DNA of 64,000 nt from Pedobacter planticolens (GCF_014172375.1 NZ_WNXD01000001.1:1736001-1800000), one strand, 5' to 3'; positions 16,548 to 26,185 are shown, counted from the first letter of the stretch. Made by a program: numbers and translations. Notes: generated by a model not told the origin, from the sequence alone.

Positions 16548-17282
16548 CTACAACCCCAGCGCCGCTTTCAATTTCACATAACCAGTTTTACTTACTGGCA
16601 ACCAAATACCCGATTTTAACAACACTACATAACTATCTTTCTCTTTCAGTTCTATTTTGGTTACTTCTGCCAAGTTAATAATGTACGAACGATGAATGCG
16701 AATAAATTGTTCTGCATCAAGAGTTTGCTCAAAGAAACTCATTGTTTTGTTTTTATGGAAATTACCTTCAGTAGTGCTCAATTTTACGTAATCATCATCT
16801 GCTTCTATATACTGCAATTCTGTTACTGGAATAATTTTAATTACACCAGCATTTTTAACCACGATACGATTATTTTGCGCTGGTGATAAAGCGGCCGTTT
16901 CTAATAATTCATTGCTACTTTCGCCTTTGGCTAGTTTAGCTGGTAATTTTTGCATCGCCTGATCGAAGCGACTTTTTTCAATAGGTTTTAGTAAATAATC
17001 TACCGCATTAACTTCAAAAGCTTTAATGGCATATTCATCAAACGCGGTGGTAAAAATTACTGCAGGATGTTTCTCAACCAACTCCAACATTTCAAAACCA
17101 CTAATTTTTGGCATTTGAATATCTAGGAAAATAAAATCTGGTTGGTGTTGATTTATGGCTTTTAACCCCTCAAAACCATCGCTGCATTCGGCAACAATTT
17201 CTATATCAGGATACGATTTTAAATAATGTTTAACTACGTCCCTTGCTAAAGCTTCGTCATCAATTAGTATCGTTCTTATCAT
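16548..17282 (-). CDS. LytTR-family response regulator
   Basis: The true start is the ATG at 17282 (MIRTILIDDEALARD); the longer reading adds unrelated residues that overlap the kinase gene. A receiver domain (phosphoacceptor Asp54 in FLDIQMP, Lys in LLKPIEKS) is joined to a C-terminal LytTR DNA-binding domain (IEADDDYVKLST, RIHRSYIINLAEV). The protein has 244 residues. Its start lies inside the 3' end of the LytS-type kinase gene (23-bp overlap), so it is the cognate regulator. LytTR proteins bind paired direct repeats; repeats upstream of the LiaF-like gene at 19357 are candidates. Confidence 0.94.
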   Translation of the reverse strand: MIRTILIDDEALARDVVKHYLKSYPDIEIVAECSDGFEGLKAINQHQPDFIFLDIQMPKISGFEMLELVEKHPAVIFTTAFDEYAIKAFEVNAVDYLLKPIEKSRFDQAMQKLPAKLAKGESSNELLETAALSPAQNNRIVVKNAGVIKIIPVTELQYIEADDDYVKLSTTEGNFHKNKTMSFFEQTLDAEQFIRIHRSYIINLAEVTKIELKEKDSYVVLLKSGIWLPVSKTGYVKLKAALGL

Positions 17283-18321
17283 CTTTTTGAGGTATTTTAA
17301 GCGTAGTAATATACAAATTATTGTTTTGTGTTTCGGTTTGCAACAAATTACTATCTGCAAATAACAAGTATAATCTACGTCGTATTGCAGATAAACCAAA
17401 CCCAGTCCCTTTGCTTGCTGTCATTTCTGGATCGTATGGGTTTGCTACACAAATCACCAAAGCATTATTTTCTAATTTAACTTTTATGGTTATGGTTATG
17501 GCTGCAGAAGTATTGTATAATCCAAATTTAATTGCATTTTCTACAATGGGTTGTAATAAGGTGCCAGGCAAACATAAACCCAGCGTATTTTCTTCAATTT
17601 GTACGTCAATTGTTAATCGGTGACTAAAACGTACTTTTTCTATGTCTAAATACAATTGAATGTATTCCATTTCTTCGGCTACGTTTACCCAAACTTCATC
17701 ATCACGCTTTAAAGTACCGCGTAAAAAGGCCGCTAATTTGGTAATCATTGTACCAGCTTCTGTTGGGTTTACAATGGTTAATGCATACACCGAATTTAAA
17801 CTATTGAATAAAAAGTGCGGTTGTAATTGATGTCTTAATTTATTCAGCTCTGCTTCTTTTGCTAAATTTTGAGCAGCTAATAAACGACCTTGAGTTTCAG
17901 ATTGCTCTTCTAACCTGTACCATAAAATATTTGCTAAAGCACACCACGTTAAACATAAAAAAGCAATTATAGCTCTGTATGGCAAAGAAAAATCTAAAAA
18001 TAATTGATATTCCTTTTGATTAACAAAGAGATAATTAAGTCCATATTTTGCCAAAAAAACAATAATTGCAGTAAGTATTGCGGTTAAGAGCAGCAGAAAT
18101 AACATCCTCTCATTTTTAGGCTGATAATAGCCTAGCATATTGCTAATAATTATACAGCCAATGGCCAATAGACCATTACTAATTAGGCTATCGGCCAAGG
18201 CAATTTGCCAATTAAAATCTAATGTATAATAAATAAGAATGGCGCAAAGGACAGTCCAACAAGCTAGAATTGTGCCTGAAACTACTTTTATTTGATTTAT
18301 AGATAATGGGGTTGTAGTCAA
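17260..18321 (-). CDS. LytS/YehU-type sensor histidine kinase (His_kinase family)
   Basis: Four transmembrane helices occupy about residues 15-33, 42-61, 74-92 and 116-135. A short linker leads to the His_kinase motif LRHQLQPHFLFNSLNSVYAL with the phosphorylated His169. An HATPase domain follows (LLQPIVENAIKFGLYN, then KGTGFGLSAIRRRLYLLF). The only usable start codon after the upstream in-frame TAG is a TTG at 18321 (TTTPLSINQIKV), so translation may begin inefficiently. It is followed with overlap by its LytTR regulator and preceded by a LiaF-like gene in the same direction. Confidence 0.92.
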   Translation of the reverse strand: MTTTPLSINQIKVVSGTILACWTVLCAILIYYTLDFNWQIALADSLISNGLLAIGCIIISNMLGYYQPKNERMLFLLLLTAILTAIIVFLAKYGLNYLFVNQKEYQLFLDFSLPYRAIIAFLCLTWCALANILWYRLEEQSETQGRLLAAQNLAKEAELNKLRHQLQPHFLFNSLNSVYALTIVNPTEAGTMITKLAAFLRGTLKRDDEVWVNVAEEMEYIQLYLDIEKVRFSHRLTIDVQIEENTLGLCLPGTLLQPIVENAIKFGLYNTSAAITITIKVKLENNALVICVANPYDPEMTASKGTGFGLSAIRRRLYLLFADSNLLQTETQNNNLYITTLKIPQKDDKNDTN

Positions 18322-18410
18322 CTGATTTACGATTTTAGATCCGAGCTATCGGATTACGATTTACAATTTAGCATAACGACATAGCTAATCTATGCCTTCT
18401 CAACTCTCAG

Positions 18411-19220
18411 TTAATAATTTCTAATATCTACCCCACCAAACAGCGCTATCCCTCTAATTATTAAAATCTTACTTTGTCCTTCAACTATTGGCTGAACACT
18501 TCTTTTATCATCTAATCCACCAAAAACTGCTGTTACTTCTGGTTTTACAATCCATCCTGGCGGGATAATAATTTTACAGCCCCCAAAAATTGCAGTAACA
18601 TCTATAATAATTTCACCTTCAAAATCTGCTTGAGTTAAGTTCAAATCACATCCCCCAAAAACTGCAGTTATTTCTCCACCCTTAAAATTCTTAGAATAAA
18701 TAGATTGATGACTTCCACCAAAAACATTTACAGAATCTAGGTAATCATTGCTATTCGTTTTTTTTTCGTCGGTTGATGATGTAACGGGCTCTGCCTCTGT
18801 ATAAGTTTGATAAGAATCGGGTTCTCCAAACTTTCTTCTCCATCTTTTACCTCTTCTTCTCCAGCGTTCATCCCTATGGCTAAAATTGCTTTTAGGTTTA
18901 AGAATGATAAATAAACCTAATATGACCAACATGGCCGGAAAAATGACCTTACCAAAATTGATATCATCACCAAATATTTTATCTAATGTAAAAAACGAGC
19001 CAATCAAAATCATTATAAACCAGCCACCACCTCTAAAGTTGTGCTTAACCCCAACAAATAAGCCTATTATGATTAAAAGATTACTCCAAGACCACAACCA
19101 GCGAGGAAAATCAAGCCCTAAATTATCGAGCAATAAAAGTGAACCTATACCAACTATTAACAAACCCGCCCAAACCTTGCCAGAACGATTTGCTATATCT
19201 TTATTATTATTATTTTCCAT
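18411..19220 (-). CDS. LiaF-like membrane protein (cell-wall-active antibiotics response type)
   Basis: The 269-residue protein has four hydrophobic segments in the first 110 residues (GLLIVGIGSLLLLDNLGLDF is the first). A basic, charged linker (HRDERWRRRGKRWRRKFG) follows, then a C-terminal beta-helix-like domain with repeats VFGGSHQSI, VFGGCDLNL, IFGGCKIII, VFGGLDDK and LFGGVDIRN. This is the layout of LiaF/VraT-type proteins, which restrain envelope-stress kinases. It is upstream of the LytS/LytTR pair in the same direction, 89 bp away. Confidence 0.88.
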   Translation of the reverse strand: MENNNNKDIANRSGKVWAGLLIVGIGSLLLLDNLGLDFPRWLWSWSNLLIIIGLFVGVKHNFRGGGWFIMILIGSFFTLDKIFGDDINFGKVIFPAMLVILGLFIILKPKSNFSHRDERWRRRGKRWRRKFGEPDSYQTYTEAEPVTSSTDEKKTNSNDYLDSVNVFGGSHQSIYSKNFKGGEITAVFGGCDLNLTQADFEGEIIIDVTAIFGGCKIIIPPGWIVKPEVTAVFGGLDDKRSVQPIVEGQSKILIIRGIALFGGVDIRNY

Positions 19221-19537
19221 TTTTATTTTCTTATTGTGATGCAGTGAGTTTATTCATTTCCCTTCATCACGATTCCATTTTGTGTTATAATTATAGTCAA
19301 ATGTAGAATGAACTTTCGCATTAGCAAATAGCAGTCTGCTATTTAGGAGTTAATTCTCGGTAAAAAGCATTAATTACTCGGTAAAAAATAAAAAAATCTA
19401 GTGTTTAGTTTAACCGTTAATATTAAATCTTCAATCTATAGAAACACCAAACTCAATTTTAGTATACGATTGGTTAATTTTCGAGAAATAACGCTTTCAT
19501 TTAAACACTAACTTCATCGCCTTAAATTAAATAAAAC
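19221..19537. other. Divergent promoter region between the LiaF-like gene and the S9 peptidase
   Basis: No gene is seen. The region holds direct repeats of CTCGGTAAAAA spaced by exactly 21 bp (first copies of a 20-bp element that recurs after the peptidase gene). It also has a 9-mer ACCGTTAAT at 19413-19421 that fits the published LytTR half-site pattern (a chance match cannot be excluded). The divergent genes may share control here. Confidence 0.5.
19356..19388. repeat. CTCGGTAAAAA direct repeats, 21-bp period
   Basis: CTCGGTAAAAA occurs at 19356-19366 and 19377-19387, two helical turns apart. The 20-mer TCGGTAAAAAGCATTAATTA (19357-19376) is found again, unchanged, at 21678-21697, just past the S9 peptidase gene. 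Confidence 0.75.
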
Positions 19538-21622
19538 ATGAAATTAATAAACTTTCCTTTGTTGCTAATTCTCCTATTTGTAAATTTTACTGCAAATGCA
19601 CAAGGAACATTACAAGATTATCAGCGTGCAGAAGAGATGAATGGAACTTTCCAGAAAAAAATCTACAATTCTCCTTCCGATATTAAATTTGATAAGGAAA
19701 AAAATCAATATACCTATTCTAACACTACTTTAACGGGCATTATTTATAAAACTATTGATGCGAAAACTTTTAATATCACTACCAATTCACAGCCAATAAG
19801 TAACGCTCAACCTACTAATACTGATCGTAGAAATAGACGAGTGGATCCTGAAAATATATCGCCAGATGGCAAATGGATAGCTTTTATTAAAGAATTTAAT
19901 GTTTATATTAAGTCTACAGATAATAAGAAAATAGAAATTCAATTAAGTTTTGATGGTACCAAAGGTGATACTTACGAAAATGATTTAAAATGGGCGCCAA
20001 ACTCAAAAAACTTAGCAACGTATAAAGTAACACCAGGTGTAGAACGACTTTTGTATTTGATAGAAAGTTCGCCTACATCGCAATTACAACCTATTTTACA
20101 AACTAGAAACTATCCAAAACCAGGAGATGTTTTGCAACAAAGGCAGCCAGCACTTTTTAATATCGACACTAAAAAACAAGTACTTATTGATGTTTCAAAA
20201 TCGGCAAATCAATACTATGTAACTGATATTGTTTGGCGCAAAGATAGTCGTGCCTTTACTTTTGAATACAATCAACGTGGGCACCAAGTTTATGCAATAA
20301 TGCAAGTAAATACACAGGGTGATATAAGTGAAATTGCTGGCGATCATGCAAAAACTTACTTTTGTTATTACTCGAAAAAATACCGCTACGATGTAAATGA
20401 TGGTCAAGAAACCATTTGGATGAGCGAACGCGATGGTTGGAACCATTTATATTTATACGATGTAAATGGAAATGTGAAAAATCAGATTACGAAGGGTAAT
20501 TGGATTGTAAAAGGAGTGGTAAATGTTGATGAAAAAACCAGAACAATTTTATTTGAAGGTTGTGGAATGGAAGATGGACAAGACCCCTATTTAGTTCAAT
20601 ATTATAAAATTGGTTTTAATGGCAAAGGTTTGGTAAAACTTACCACAGAAAACGGTAACCACAAGGCTGTTTTTAGTGATGATTATTCGACGTTTATAGA
20701 TACGTATTCTCGAATAGATGAACCACAAATTACTTTACTACGTGATGGGAAAACAGGAAAAATTATAAAAGAATTAGAAAAAGGCAATGCTGATGATCTT
20801 TTAAAAACTGGATGGAAAATGCCTGAGGTTTTTACCGCAAAAGGTAGAGATGGCAAAACTGATATTTGGGGAATGGTCATTCGTCCAAGTAATTTCGACC
20901 CGAACAAAAAATATCCAATTATCGAATATATTTATGCTGGCCCACATGATTCATTTGTACCGAAAAGCTTTGCAAACGATAGCCGTGGAGGATTACATGA
21001 ACTGGCTGAATTGGGTTTTATCGTTGTACAATGTGATGGAATGGGGACATCTAACCGTTCAAAAGCTTTTCAGGATGTAAGCTATAAAAATTTAAAAGAT
21101 GGTGGTTTTCCTGATCGTATTTTATGGATTAAAGCACTTGCTAAAAAGTACAATTATATGGATACAAGTAGAGTTGGCATTTTTGGCAATTCGGCTGGAG
21201 GACAAAACTCTTTAGCAGCACTGTTATTTTATCCAGAATTTTATAAAGTAGCGGTTTCTTCTTCTGGTTGTCACGATAATAGAATGGATAAAATATCTTG
21301 GAATGAACAATTTATGGGTGTACTTGGACCACACTATGCCGAAAATAGTAATGTAGAAAATGCATATCGCTTGCAAGGTAAACTGCTCTTAATTTTAGGC
21401 GAGTTGGATGATAATGTAGATCCTTCATCAACTTATCAAGTTATTAATCAATTAATTAAACACAATAAAAATTTTGATTTTCTATTTGTCCCAGGAATGA
21501 AACATTCTTTGGGCGGCGATTATGGCGAACATAAAAGAAGAGACTTTTTTGTAAAAAATTTACTAGGTGTAGATCCTCCAGAATGGACTTGGAAACCCAA
21601 TATAACCATACCTAAATCATAG
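19538..21622 (+). CDS. Dipeptidyl peptidase IV-family S9 serine peptidase
   Basis: A signal peptide (MKLINFPLLLILLFVNFTANA) precedes a beta-propeller domain of about 400 residues and a C-terminal alpha/beta-hydrolase domain. The nucleophile elbow is IFGNSAGGQ, the acid sits in LGELDDNVDP and the histidine in GMKHSLGGDY, giving a complete Ser-Asp-His triad. The elbow G-N-S-A-G-G differs from the commoner G-W-S-Y-G-G. A periplasmic role in peptide trimming is likely. No neighbour points to a specific substrate. Confidence 0.93.
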   Translation: MKLINFPLLLILLFVNFTANAQGTLQDYQRAEEMNGTFQKKIYNSPSDIKFDKEKNQYTYSNTTLTGIIYKTIDAKTFNITTNSQPISNAQPTNTDRRNRRVDPENISPDGKWIAFIKEFNVYIKSTDNKKIEIQLSFDGTKGDTYENDLKWAPNSKNLATYKVTPGVERLLYLIESSPTSQLQPILQTRNYPKPGDVLQQRQPALFNIDTKKQVLIDVSKSANQYYVTDIVWRKDSRAFTFEYNQRGHQVYAIMQVNTQGDISEIAGDHAKTYFCYYSKKYRYDVNDGQETIWMSERDGWNHLYLYDVNGNVKNQITKGNWIVKGVVNVDEKTRTILFEGCGMEDGQDPYLVQYYKIGFNGKGLVKLTTENGNHKAVFSDDYSTFIDTYSRIDEPQITLLRDGKTGKIIKELEKGNADDLLKTGWKMPEVFTAKGRDGKTDIWGMVIRPSNFDPNKKYPIIEYIYAGPHDSFVPKSFANDSRGGLHELAELGFIVVQCDGMGTSNRSKAFQDVSYKNLKDGGFPDRILWIKALAKKYNYMDTSRVGIFGNSAGGQNSLAALLFYPEFYKVAVSSSGCHDNRMDKISWNEQFMGVLGPHYAENSNVENAYRLQGKLLLILGELDDNVDPSSTYQVINQLIKHNKNFDFLFVPGMKHSLGGDYGEHKRRDFFVKNLLGVDPPEWTWKPNITIPKS

Positions 21623-22121
21623 CATTTATTTCTATTCGATTAATAATTTCTCATTTAGTTTACAACATAGTTGATTTTCGGTAAAAAGCATTAATTAATC
21701 GACAAAACATCAACATTCATTTGTTTTTAAATCAGATCCTTATAGCCTCCACAGAGACTAGTTCGATTCTTGTTCGGGAAAACGGCCAATTTTGACAAAT
21801 TGCCTAAACCAAAATCAGCAGGTAACCTAAACCAAGCCCGAGCTTGATATGAACTCTACCAGAGCATAAGTCGCGGTAAGGTCGCTATAAGGTCGCCTTA
21901 GTATCGCGGTAAGCATAAAGAAAAAAATTAGAAACTCTAACGGAAATCGTTGTATAATGAATAGTTTTTAAATATACTTTTTTTACGGGAAAGGCTCATT
22001 CAATTACCTGTTATTTTACTGCTAATTTTAATATCCCTATGCACCCAGTAATACAAATGGCTTGCAGTAAAATTATTTGTTAATTTAGGAGATCTAAATA
22101 ATTACGTATTAATTAATAAAT
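21623..22121. other. 499-bp spacer with repeats, no gene
   Basis: No coding region is supported. The spacer holds the second copy of the 20-bp element TCGGTAAAAAGCATTAATTA (21678-21697). Around 21870-21912 GTCGCGGTAAG-like words recur four times (GTCGCGGTAAG, GTCGCTATAAG, GTCGCCTTAG, ATCGCGGTAAG). The last 100 bp before 22122 are AT-rich and probably contain the promoter of the ChaN-like gene. Confidence 0.5.
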
Positions 22122-22994
22122 ATGAAAAGATTTTTCAGCATTGTTGTTTTGTTTTTACCGTTGTTGGTAAGCGCTCAAGACATGAACCAACATTATAAAG
22201 TTTACGATGTAAAGAAGCAAAAAATTGTAAGTCTTGATGATATTGTAACCGACTTAGGCAATGCAAATGTCCTATTTTTTGGCGAAGAACATAACGATTC
22301 TACTGGCCATTATTTGGAGGCTGAGCTATTTAAAAAGATTGCCACAGCTTATCCTGGAAAGGCAGCTTTAACTATGGAAATGTTCCATACCGATGTGCAA
22401 CCAGTAATTAATGAATATTTAAAAGGCATTATCTCAGAGAAAAACTTTATTAAAGAAGCTAGAGCTTGGAATAATTACAAAGATTATAAACCAATGATTG
22501 AATTGGCAAAGCTAAATCAATTAGATGTAATTGGTGGTAATGCTGCTGCTAGATATAGTAACGCTGTTACACGTGGCGGATTAGAAATTTTGAATCAATT
22601 ACCAGAAAGCTCTAAACAATTCATTGCACCATTACCTATTGATACAGCCACTGGGCGATACAAAGATAAATTTACAGAAACGTTAGGCGGTCACAGTATG
22701 GGTGGCATGAAAGTTTACCAAACACAAAATTTTTGGGATGCTACAATGGCTTGGAGTATTGCAAAATATGCTAAAAACAATAAGGATAGGAAGATTTTTC
22801 AGGTGAATGGTCGCTTTCATAGCGATGAGAAATTAGGTACATTAGCAAAGCTGAAAAAATATGCGCCTAAATTGAAAATCTTAAATATTTCTGCTTTTTC
22901 TGCAGAAGACTTTGCTCAACCTGATTGGAATAAATACAAAGATTTAGGAGATTACATCATTGTAACCGATCCTACTTTGAAAAGAACCTTTTAA
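22122..22994 (+). CDS. ChaN-family haem-binding-type secreted protein
   Basis: A signal peptide (MKRFFSIVVLFLPLLVSAQ) is followed by a 271-residue chain of the ChaN / DUF399 family. The family opening VLFFGEEHNDSTGHYLEAEL and ALTMEMFHTDVQPVI are clear, as are the later HSMGGMKVYQTQNFWDATMAW and VNGRFHSDEKLGT. Family members bind haem as a dimer through the histidines in such motifs and are tied to iron scavenging. No lipobox cysteine is present, so this copy is probably periplasmic. A strong terminator follows at 22996-23033. Confidence 0.9.
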   Translation: MKRFFSIVVLFLPLLVSAQDMNQHYKVYDVKKQKIVSLDDIVTDLGNANVLFFGEEHNDSTGHYLEAELFKKIATAYPGKAALTMEMFHTDVQPVINEYLKGIISEKNFIKEARAWNNYKDYKPMIELAKLNQLDVIGGNAAARYSNAVTRGGLEILNQLPESSKQFIAPLPIDTATGRYKDKFTETLGGHSMGGMKVYQTQNFWDATMAWSIAKYAKNNKDRKIFQVNGRFHSDEKLGTLAKLKKYAPKLKILNISAFSAEDFAQPDWNKYKDLGDYIIVTDPTLKRTF

Positions 22995-22995
22995 T

Positions 22996-23033
22996 AAAAA
23001 AGCCCTCCAAATAAAATCTGGAGGGCTTTTTTT
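22996..23033. terminator. Bidirectional terminator between the ChaN-like gene and mscL
   Basis: AAAAGCCCTCCA pairs with TGGAGGGCTTTT around a 9-nt loop, with A and T runs on both sides. It serves both convergent genes, whose stops are 2-6 bp away. Confidence 0.92.
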
Positions 23034-23036
23034 ATG

Positions 23037-23459
23037 TTATTTATTTTTCAATAAATCTCTAATTTCACCTAACAAAACCTCTTCTTTTGTTGGTGCTGGC
23101 GGTGCAGCTGGTGCAGCTTCTTCTTTCTTTTTAGCAGCTTCTGCAGCTCTTAAAACGATAAAAATAAATAGTGAGATAATAATAAAATTAATAATTGCTT
23201 GTACTAAGTTACCATAAGTTAAACACGCTGCTCCAGCGGCTTTAGCTTCTGCTAAACTCTTGTACGATTCCCCATTTAAAGCAATAAACTTCGTCGTAAA
23301 GTCTACTCCTCCAGTTAAAACTCCTACTATTGGCATGATGATATCATCAACTGCTGACCCAACAATTTTACCAAAAGCGCCACCAATTACAACCGCTGTT
23401 GCAAGGCTTAGCACATCACCTTTCATTAAAGATGCTTTAAAATCTGCAAAAAATCCCAT
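23037..23459 (-). CDS. mscL: Large-conductance mechanosensitive channel MscL
   Basis: MscL opens under membrane tension during osmotic downshock. The 140-residue protein begins with the amphipathic helix [22 protein letters not shown]1 is [22 protein letters not shown], with the pore-lining glycines and small residues. TM2 lies near residue 85-105 ([15 protein letters not shown]), and a charged cytoplasmic helix closes it ([15 protein letters not shown]). The proline/alanine-rich linker APAAPPAPT before this helix is usual. Confidence 0.95.
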   Translation of the reverse strand: MGFFADFKASLMKGDVLSLATAVVIGGAFGKIVGSAVDDIIMPIVGVLTGGVDFTTKFIALNGESYKSLAEAKAAGAACLTYGNLVQAIINFIIISLFIFIVLRAAEAAKKKEEAAPAAPPAPTKEEVLLGEIRDLLKNK

Positions 23460-23622
23460 AGAATATTGTTTTTAGTTTAATTTAATAGAAATAAAAATAT
23501 TAAAAATATCGGATTAAGCAAATTAAATTCCTAAAAATTAAAAAAAAGAATAATGATCGCCTTTTGCCTTAAGTTTAAAGCAAATGCTTATTTTTGGAAA
23601 TTAAAAACTCCTACTTCTAAAT

Positions 23623-25098
23623 ATGCTAAAGCAACACTTACAACAAAAACTATTACAAAAGTTATCTCCGCAGCAAATACAATTTATTAAGTTGTTGCAG
23701 GTACCTACTGTTGCTTTAGATACGCGTATAAAAGAAGAATTAGAAGAAAATCCTGCATTAGAGGATCCTAGCTTAATGACTGCTGATGAACCAGTAAGTG
23801 AATATGATGATTTGAATGAAGATCGTGATGATTTTAATTCAGAATCAAAAGAAGAAAGCAGCACAGATGAATTTAACGTAGAAGATTATTTACAAGACGA
23901 TAATACCAACGATTACAGCACTTCTTACAACAATGGCGATGACGATGAGGAGAAAAAAGAAACTCCAATAGCCATTGAAAGTACATTTTTTGAAAGTTTA
24001 CAAGAACAATTAGACTTAGTTCCTTTATCTGATACAGATTTTATTATCGGTAAGCAAATAATTGGAAGTTTGGATGACGATGGTTATTTACGTCGCCCGA
24101 TTACTTCTATGATAGACGATTTGGCTTTCTCGCAAAACGTAATGATTGAAGAGGAAGATGTATTGGAGATGCTTAAAGTGATTCAAAGCTTTGATCCTCC
24201 AGGTATTGCTGCCCGCGATTTACAAGAATGCTTATCGTTACAATTAAAACGGAAGGATGTTAATAATCCGATTATTAAAAAAGCTATTGCTATTGTAGAA
24301 CATCATTTGGATGAATTTACACGTAAGCATTACGATAAATTAGAAAAATCTGTTGGGCTAAATAATGATGAATTAAAGGATGTAGTTGCTGAAATATTAC
24401 GTTTAAATCCTAAACCTGGAGATTCTAATCAGGTTACGACTAAACAACTACAAATTATACCAGATTTCCATATCAGCAATAATGATAGCGTTTTAATTTT
24501 AACCTTAAACTCTAAAAATGCACCAGAATTAAGAGTAAGTCGCTCTTATATGGATATGTTTGATCATTACGATAAAGCTGCCCAAAAAGATAAGAAAATG
24601 AAGGAGGCAGTTCAATTTGTAAAACAAAAGCTTGATTCTGCTAAATGGTTTATTGATGCAATTAAACAGAGACAGCAAACTTTGCTTAAAACAATGAATG
24701 CCATTATGCATTATCAGTATGAATATTTTTTAACTGCTGATGAACGTAAAATGCGTCCGATGATTTTAAAGGATATTGCTGATAAAATTGGAATGGACAT
24801 TTCTACCGTTTCTAGGGTGGCCAATTCTAAATATGTACAAACAGAATTTGGGACCTTTTTATTAAAATCATTCTTCTCTGAAGCTATTCAAACCGAAAGT
24901 GGTGAAGAAGTTTCTAATAAAGAAGTAAAGAAAATATTGGAAGATTGCATTGGCAATGAAGATAAACGTAGACCTTTAGCAGACGAAAAATTAACTGAAA
25001 TCTTAAAAGAAAGAGGTTATAATATCGCCAGAAGAACGGTTGCTAAATATCGCGAGCAAATGAATATTCCTGTTGCACGATTGAGGAAAGAACTTTAG
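23623..25098 (+). CDS. rpoN: RNA polymerase sigma-54 factor
   Basis: This 491-residue sigma factor is needed at -24/-12 promoters and with bEBP activators. The N-terminal glutamine-rich region I (LKQHLQQKLLQKLSPQQIQFIKL) is followed by an acidic region II (residues about 45-110). The core-binding domain and a helix-turn-helix come next (KDIADKIGMDISTVSRVAN). The RpoN box is present as ARRTVAKYRE near residue 470. It is a likely single-copy sigma-54. Confidence 0.97.
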   Translation: MLKQHLQQKLLQKLSPQQIQFIKLLQVPTVALDTRIKEELEENPALEDPSLMTADEPVSEYDDLNEDRDDFNSESKEESSTDEFNVEDYLQDDNTNDYSTSYNNGDDDEEKKETPIAIESTFFESLQEQLDLVPLSDTDFIIGKQIIGSLDDDGYLRRPITSMIDDLAFSQNVMIEEEDVLEMLKVIQSFDPPGIAARDLQECLSLQLKRKDVNNPIIKKAIAIVEHHLDEFTRKHYDKLEKSVGLNNDELKDVVAEILRLNPKPGDSNQVTTKQLQIIPDFHISNNDSVLILTLNSKNAPELRVSRSYMDMFDHYDKAAQKDKKMKEAVQFVKQKLDSAKWFIDAIKQRQQTLLKTMNAIMHYQYEYFLTADERKMRPMILKDIADKIGMDISTVSRVANSKYVQTEFGTFLLKSFFSEAIQTESGEEVSNKEVKKILEDCIGNEDKRRPLADEKLTEILKERGYNIARRTVAKYREQMNIPVARLRKEL

Positions 25099-25169
25099 TC
25101 AGTTTTCAGTTATCAATTTGCAGTATACAGTTCAAACTGCCAATTGAAAACTGCAAATTGAAAACTGAA
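25099..25169. repeat. CAGTTTTCAG / CTGCAAATTGAAAACTG inverted repeat
   Basis: The 71-bp spacer between convergent rpoN and the SprF gene is built almost only from CAGTTTTCAG-type words and their reverse complements. These can form a long imperfect hairpin, a likely bidirectional terminator. Confidence 0.6.
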
Positions 25170-26183
25170 TCACCACATTCTCATGGTACTCATTACCTGG
25201 TACACATTATTCAACTGTAAACCCAATACAATTTCATGACTACCATAACTCACTTTGTTTAATTGTGAGGTTGTAAAATCATATGAGTAGGTTAAATTGA
25301 TCAGTTTACTAATGTTTAATCCTGCCATTGCAGAATAAGAGTCGTTATACCTGTAGCTTCCACCAATCCAAAAGCGATCTTTAAATGCAACTTTTAAATT
25401 TGCATCTACAGATACCGGTGTAGGGCTTACATATTTAATCATGACTGAAGGAATAGCCGAAATCTCTTCATCAATAAATAATTTATAGCCTGCAGTAAGG
25501 AAAGCGTGAGGAACTTCTTTTCCGCTATTGTAATTCGGATCACTGGTAAACGCTAATTTTTGAGGTAAGATTTGTTGTACAGAAGCGCCTGCAAAAAATC
25601 GTGCACCGTACAACCACACACCCATGCTTAAATCTGGTTTAACCTGACTAGTAATTGTATTATTTAAAGCTGGGTCATTTGGGTTTTCTAAAGTGAGCTC
25701 ATTCACATTTAACCCTATTCGGGTAATTCCAACCGCAGCACCAACAGATAAATTCAACGTGCCTGATAATTGCAGATGATATGCGTAGGTTAAATTTGCA
25801 TCTAATCTAGAAATCGGCCCTGCCTTATCTAAAACTACTGTGGCGCCCATACCATGATGTGCTGGTGACGCAGTATAATTTTGCATGTAATTATCACTCA
25901 TGGGATCATCCCCTTTTTCTGGCATAGATAAAGGATTTTTCCATAAATAATCGCTACCTAAACTCCAATGTGCAGAGGCAAAAGTAGTTTGTGGTGCACC
26001 ATCAATGCCCGACCATTGTTTCCGATAACCAGCTTTAAAATCGGTATAATTTTCTATTCCACTTAAAGCGGGATTTAACAAATAATTGTTAAAAATATAC
26101 TGCGTATACTGCGGTTTTTGCTGACCAAAAGCAGATAGGCTTATCCCAATTATAAAAATGAAGATGTAGTATTTTTTTTTCAA
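25170..26183 (-). CDS. PorP/SprF-family type IX secretion membrane protein
   Basis: PorP/SprF proteins are outer-membrane barrels that attach type IX cargo to the cell surface. The 337-residue protein has a signal peptide (KKKYYIFIFIIGISLSAFGQ) and the family opening PQYTQYIFNNYLLNPALSGI. Further family segments are ENYTDFKAGYRKQWSGIDGAP and HGMGATVVLDKAGPISR. It ends in ...VYQVMSTMRMW. The start is a TTG two bases after the stop of the adhesin gene, followed by a nine-base A run. It is the dedicated partner of the upstream type B CTD protein. Confidence 0.93.
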   Translation of the reverse strand: MKKKYYIFIFIIGISLSAFGQQKPQYTQYIFNNYLLNPALSGIENYTDFKAGYRKQWSGIDGAPQTTFASAHWSLGSDYLWKNPLSMPEKGDDPMSDNYMQNYTASPAHHGMGATVVLDKAGPISRLDANLTYAYHLQLSGTLNLSVGAAVGITRIGLNVNELTLENPNDPALNNTITSQVKPDLSMGVWLYGARFFAGASVQQILPQKLAFTSDPNYNSGKEVPHAFLTAGYKLFIDEEISAIPSVMIKYVSPTPVSVDANLKVAFKDRFWIGGSYRYNDSYSAMAGLNISKLINLTYSYDFTTSQLNKVSYGSHEIVLGLQLNNVYQVMSTMRMW

Positions 26184-26185
26184 AA

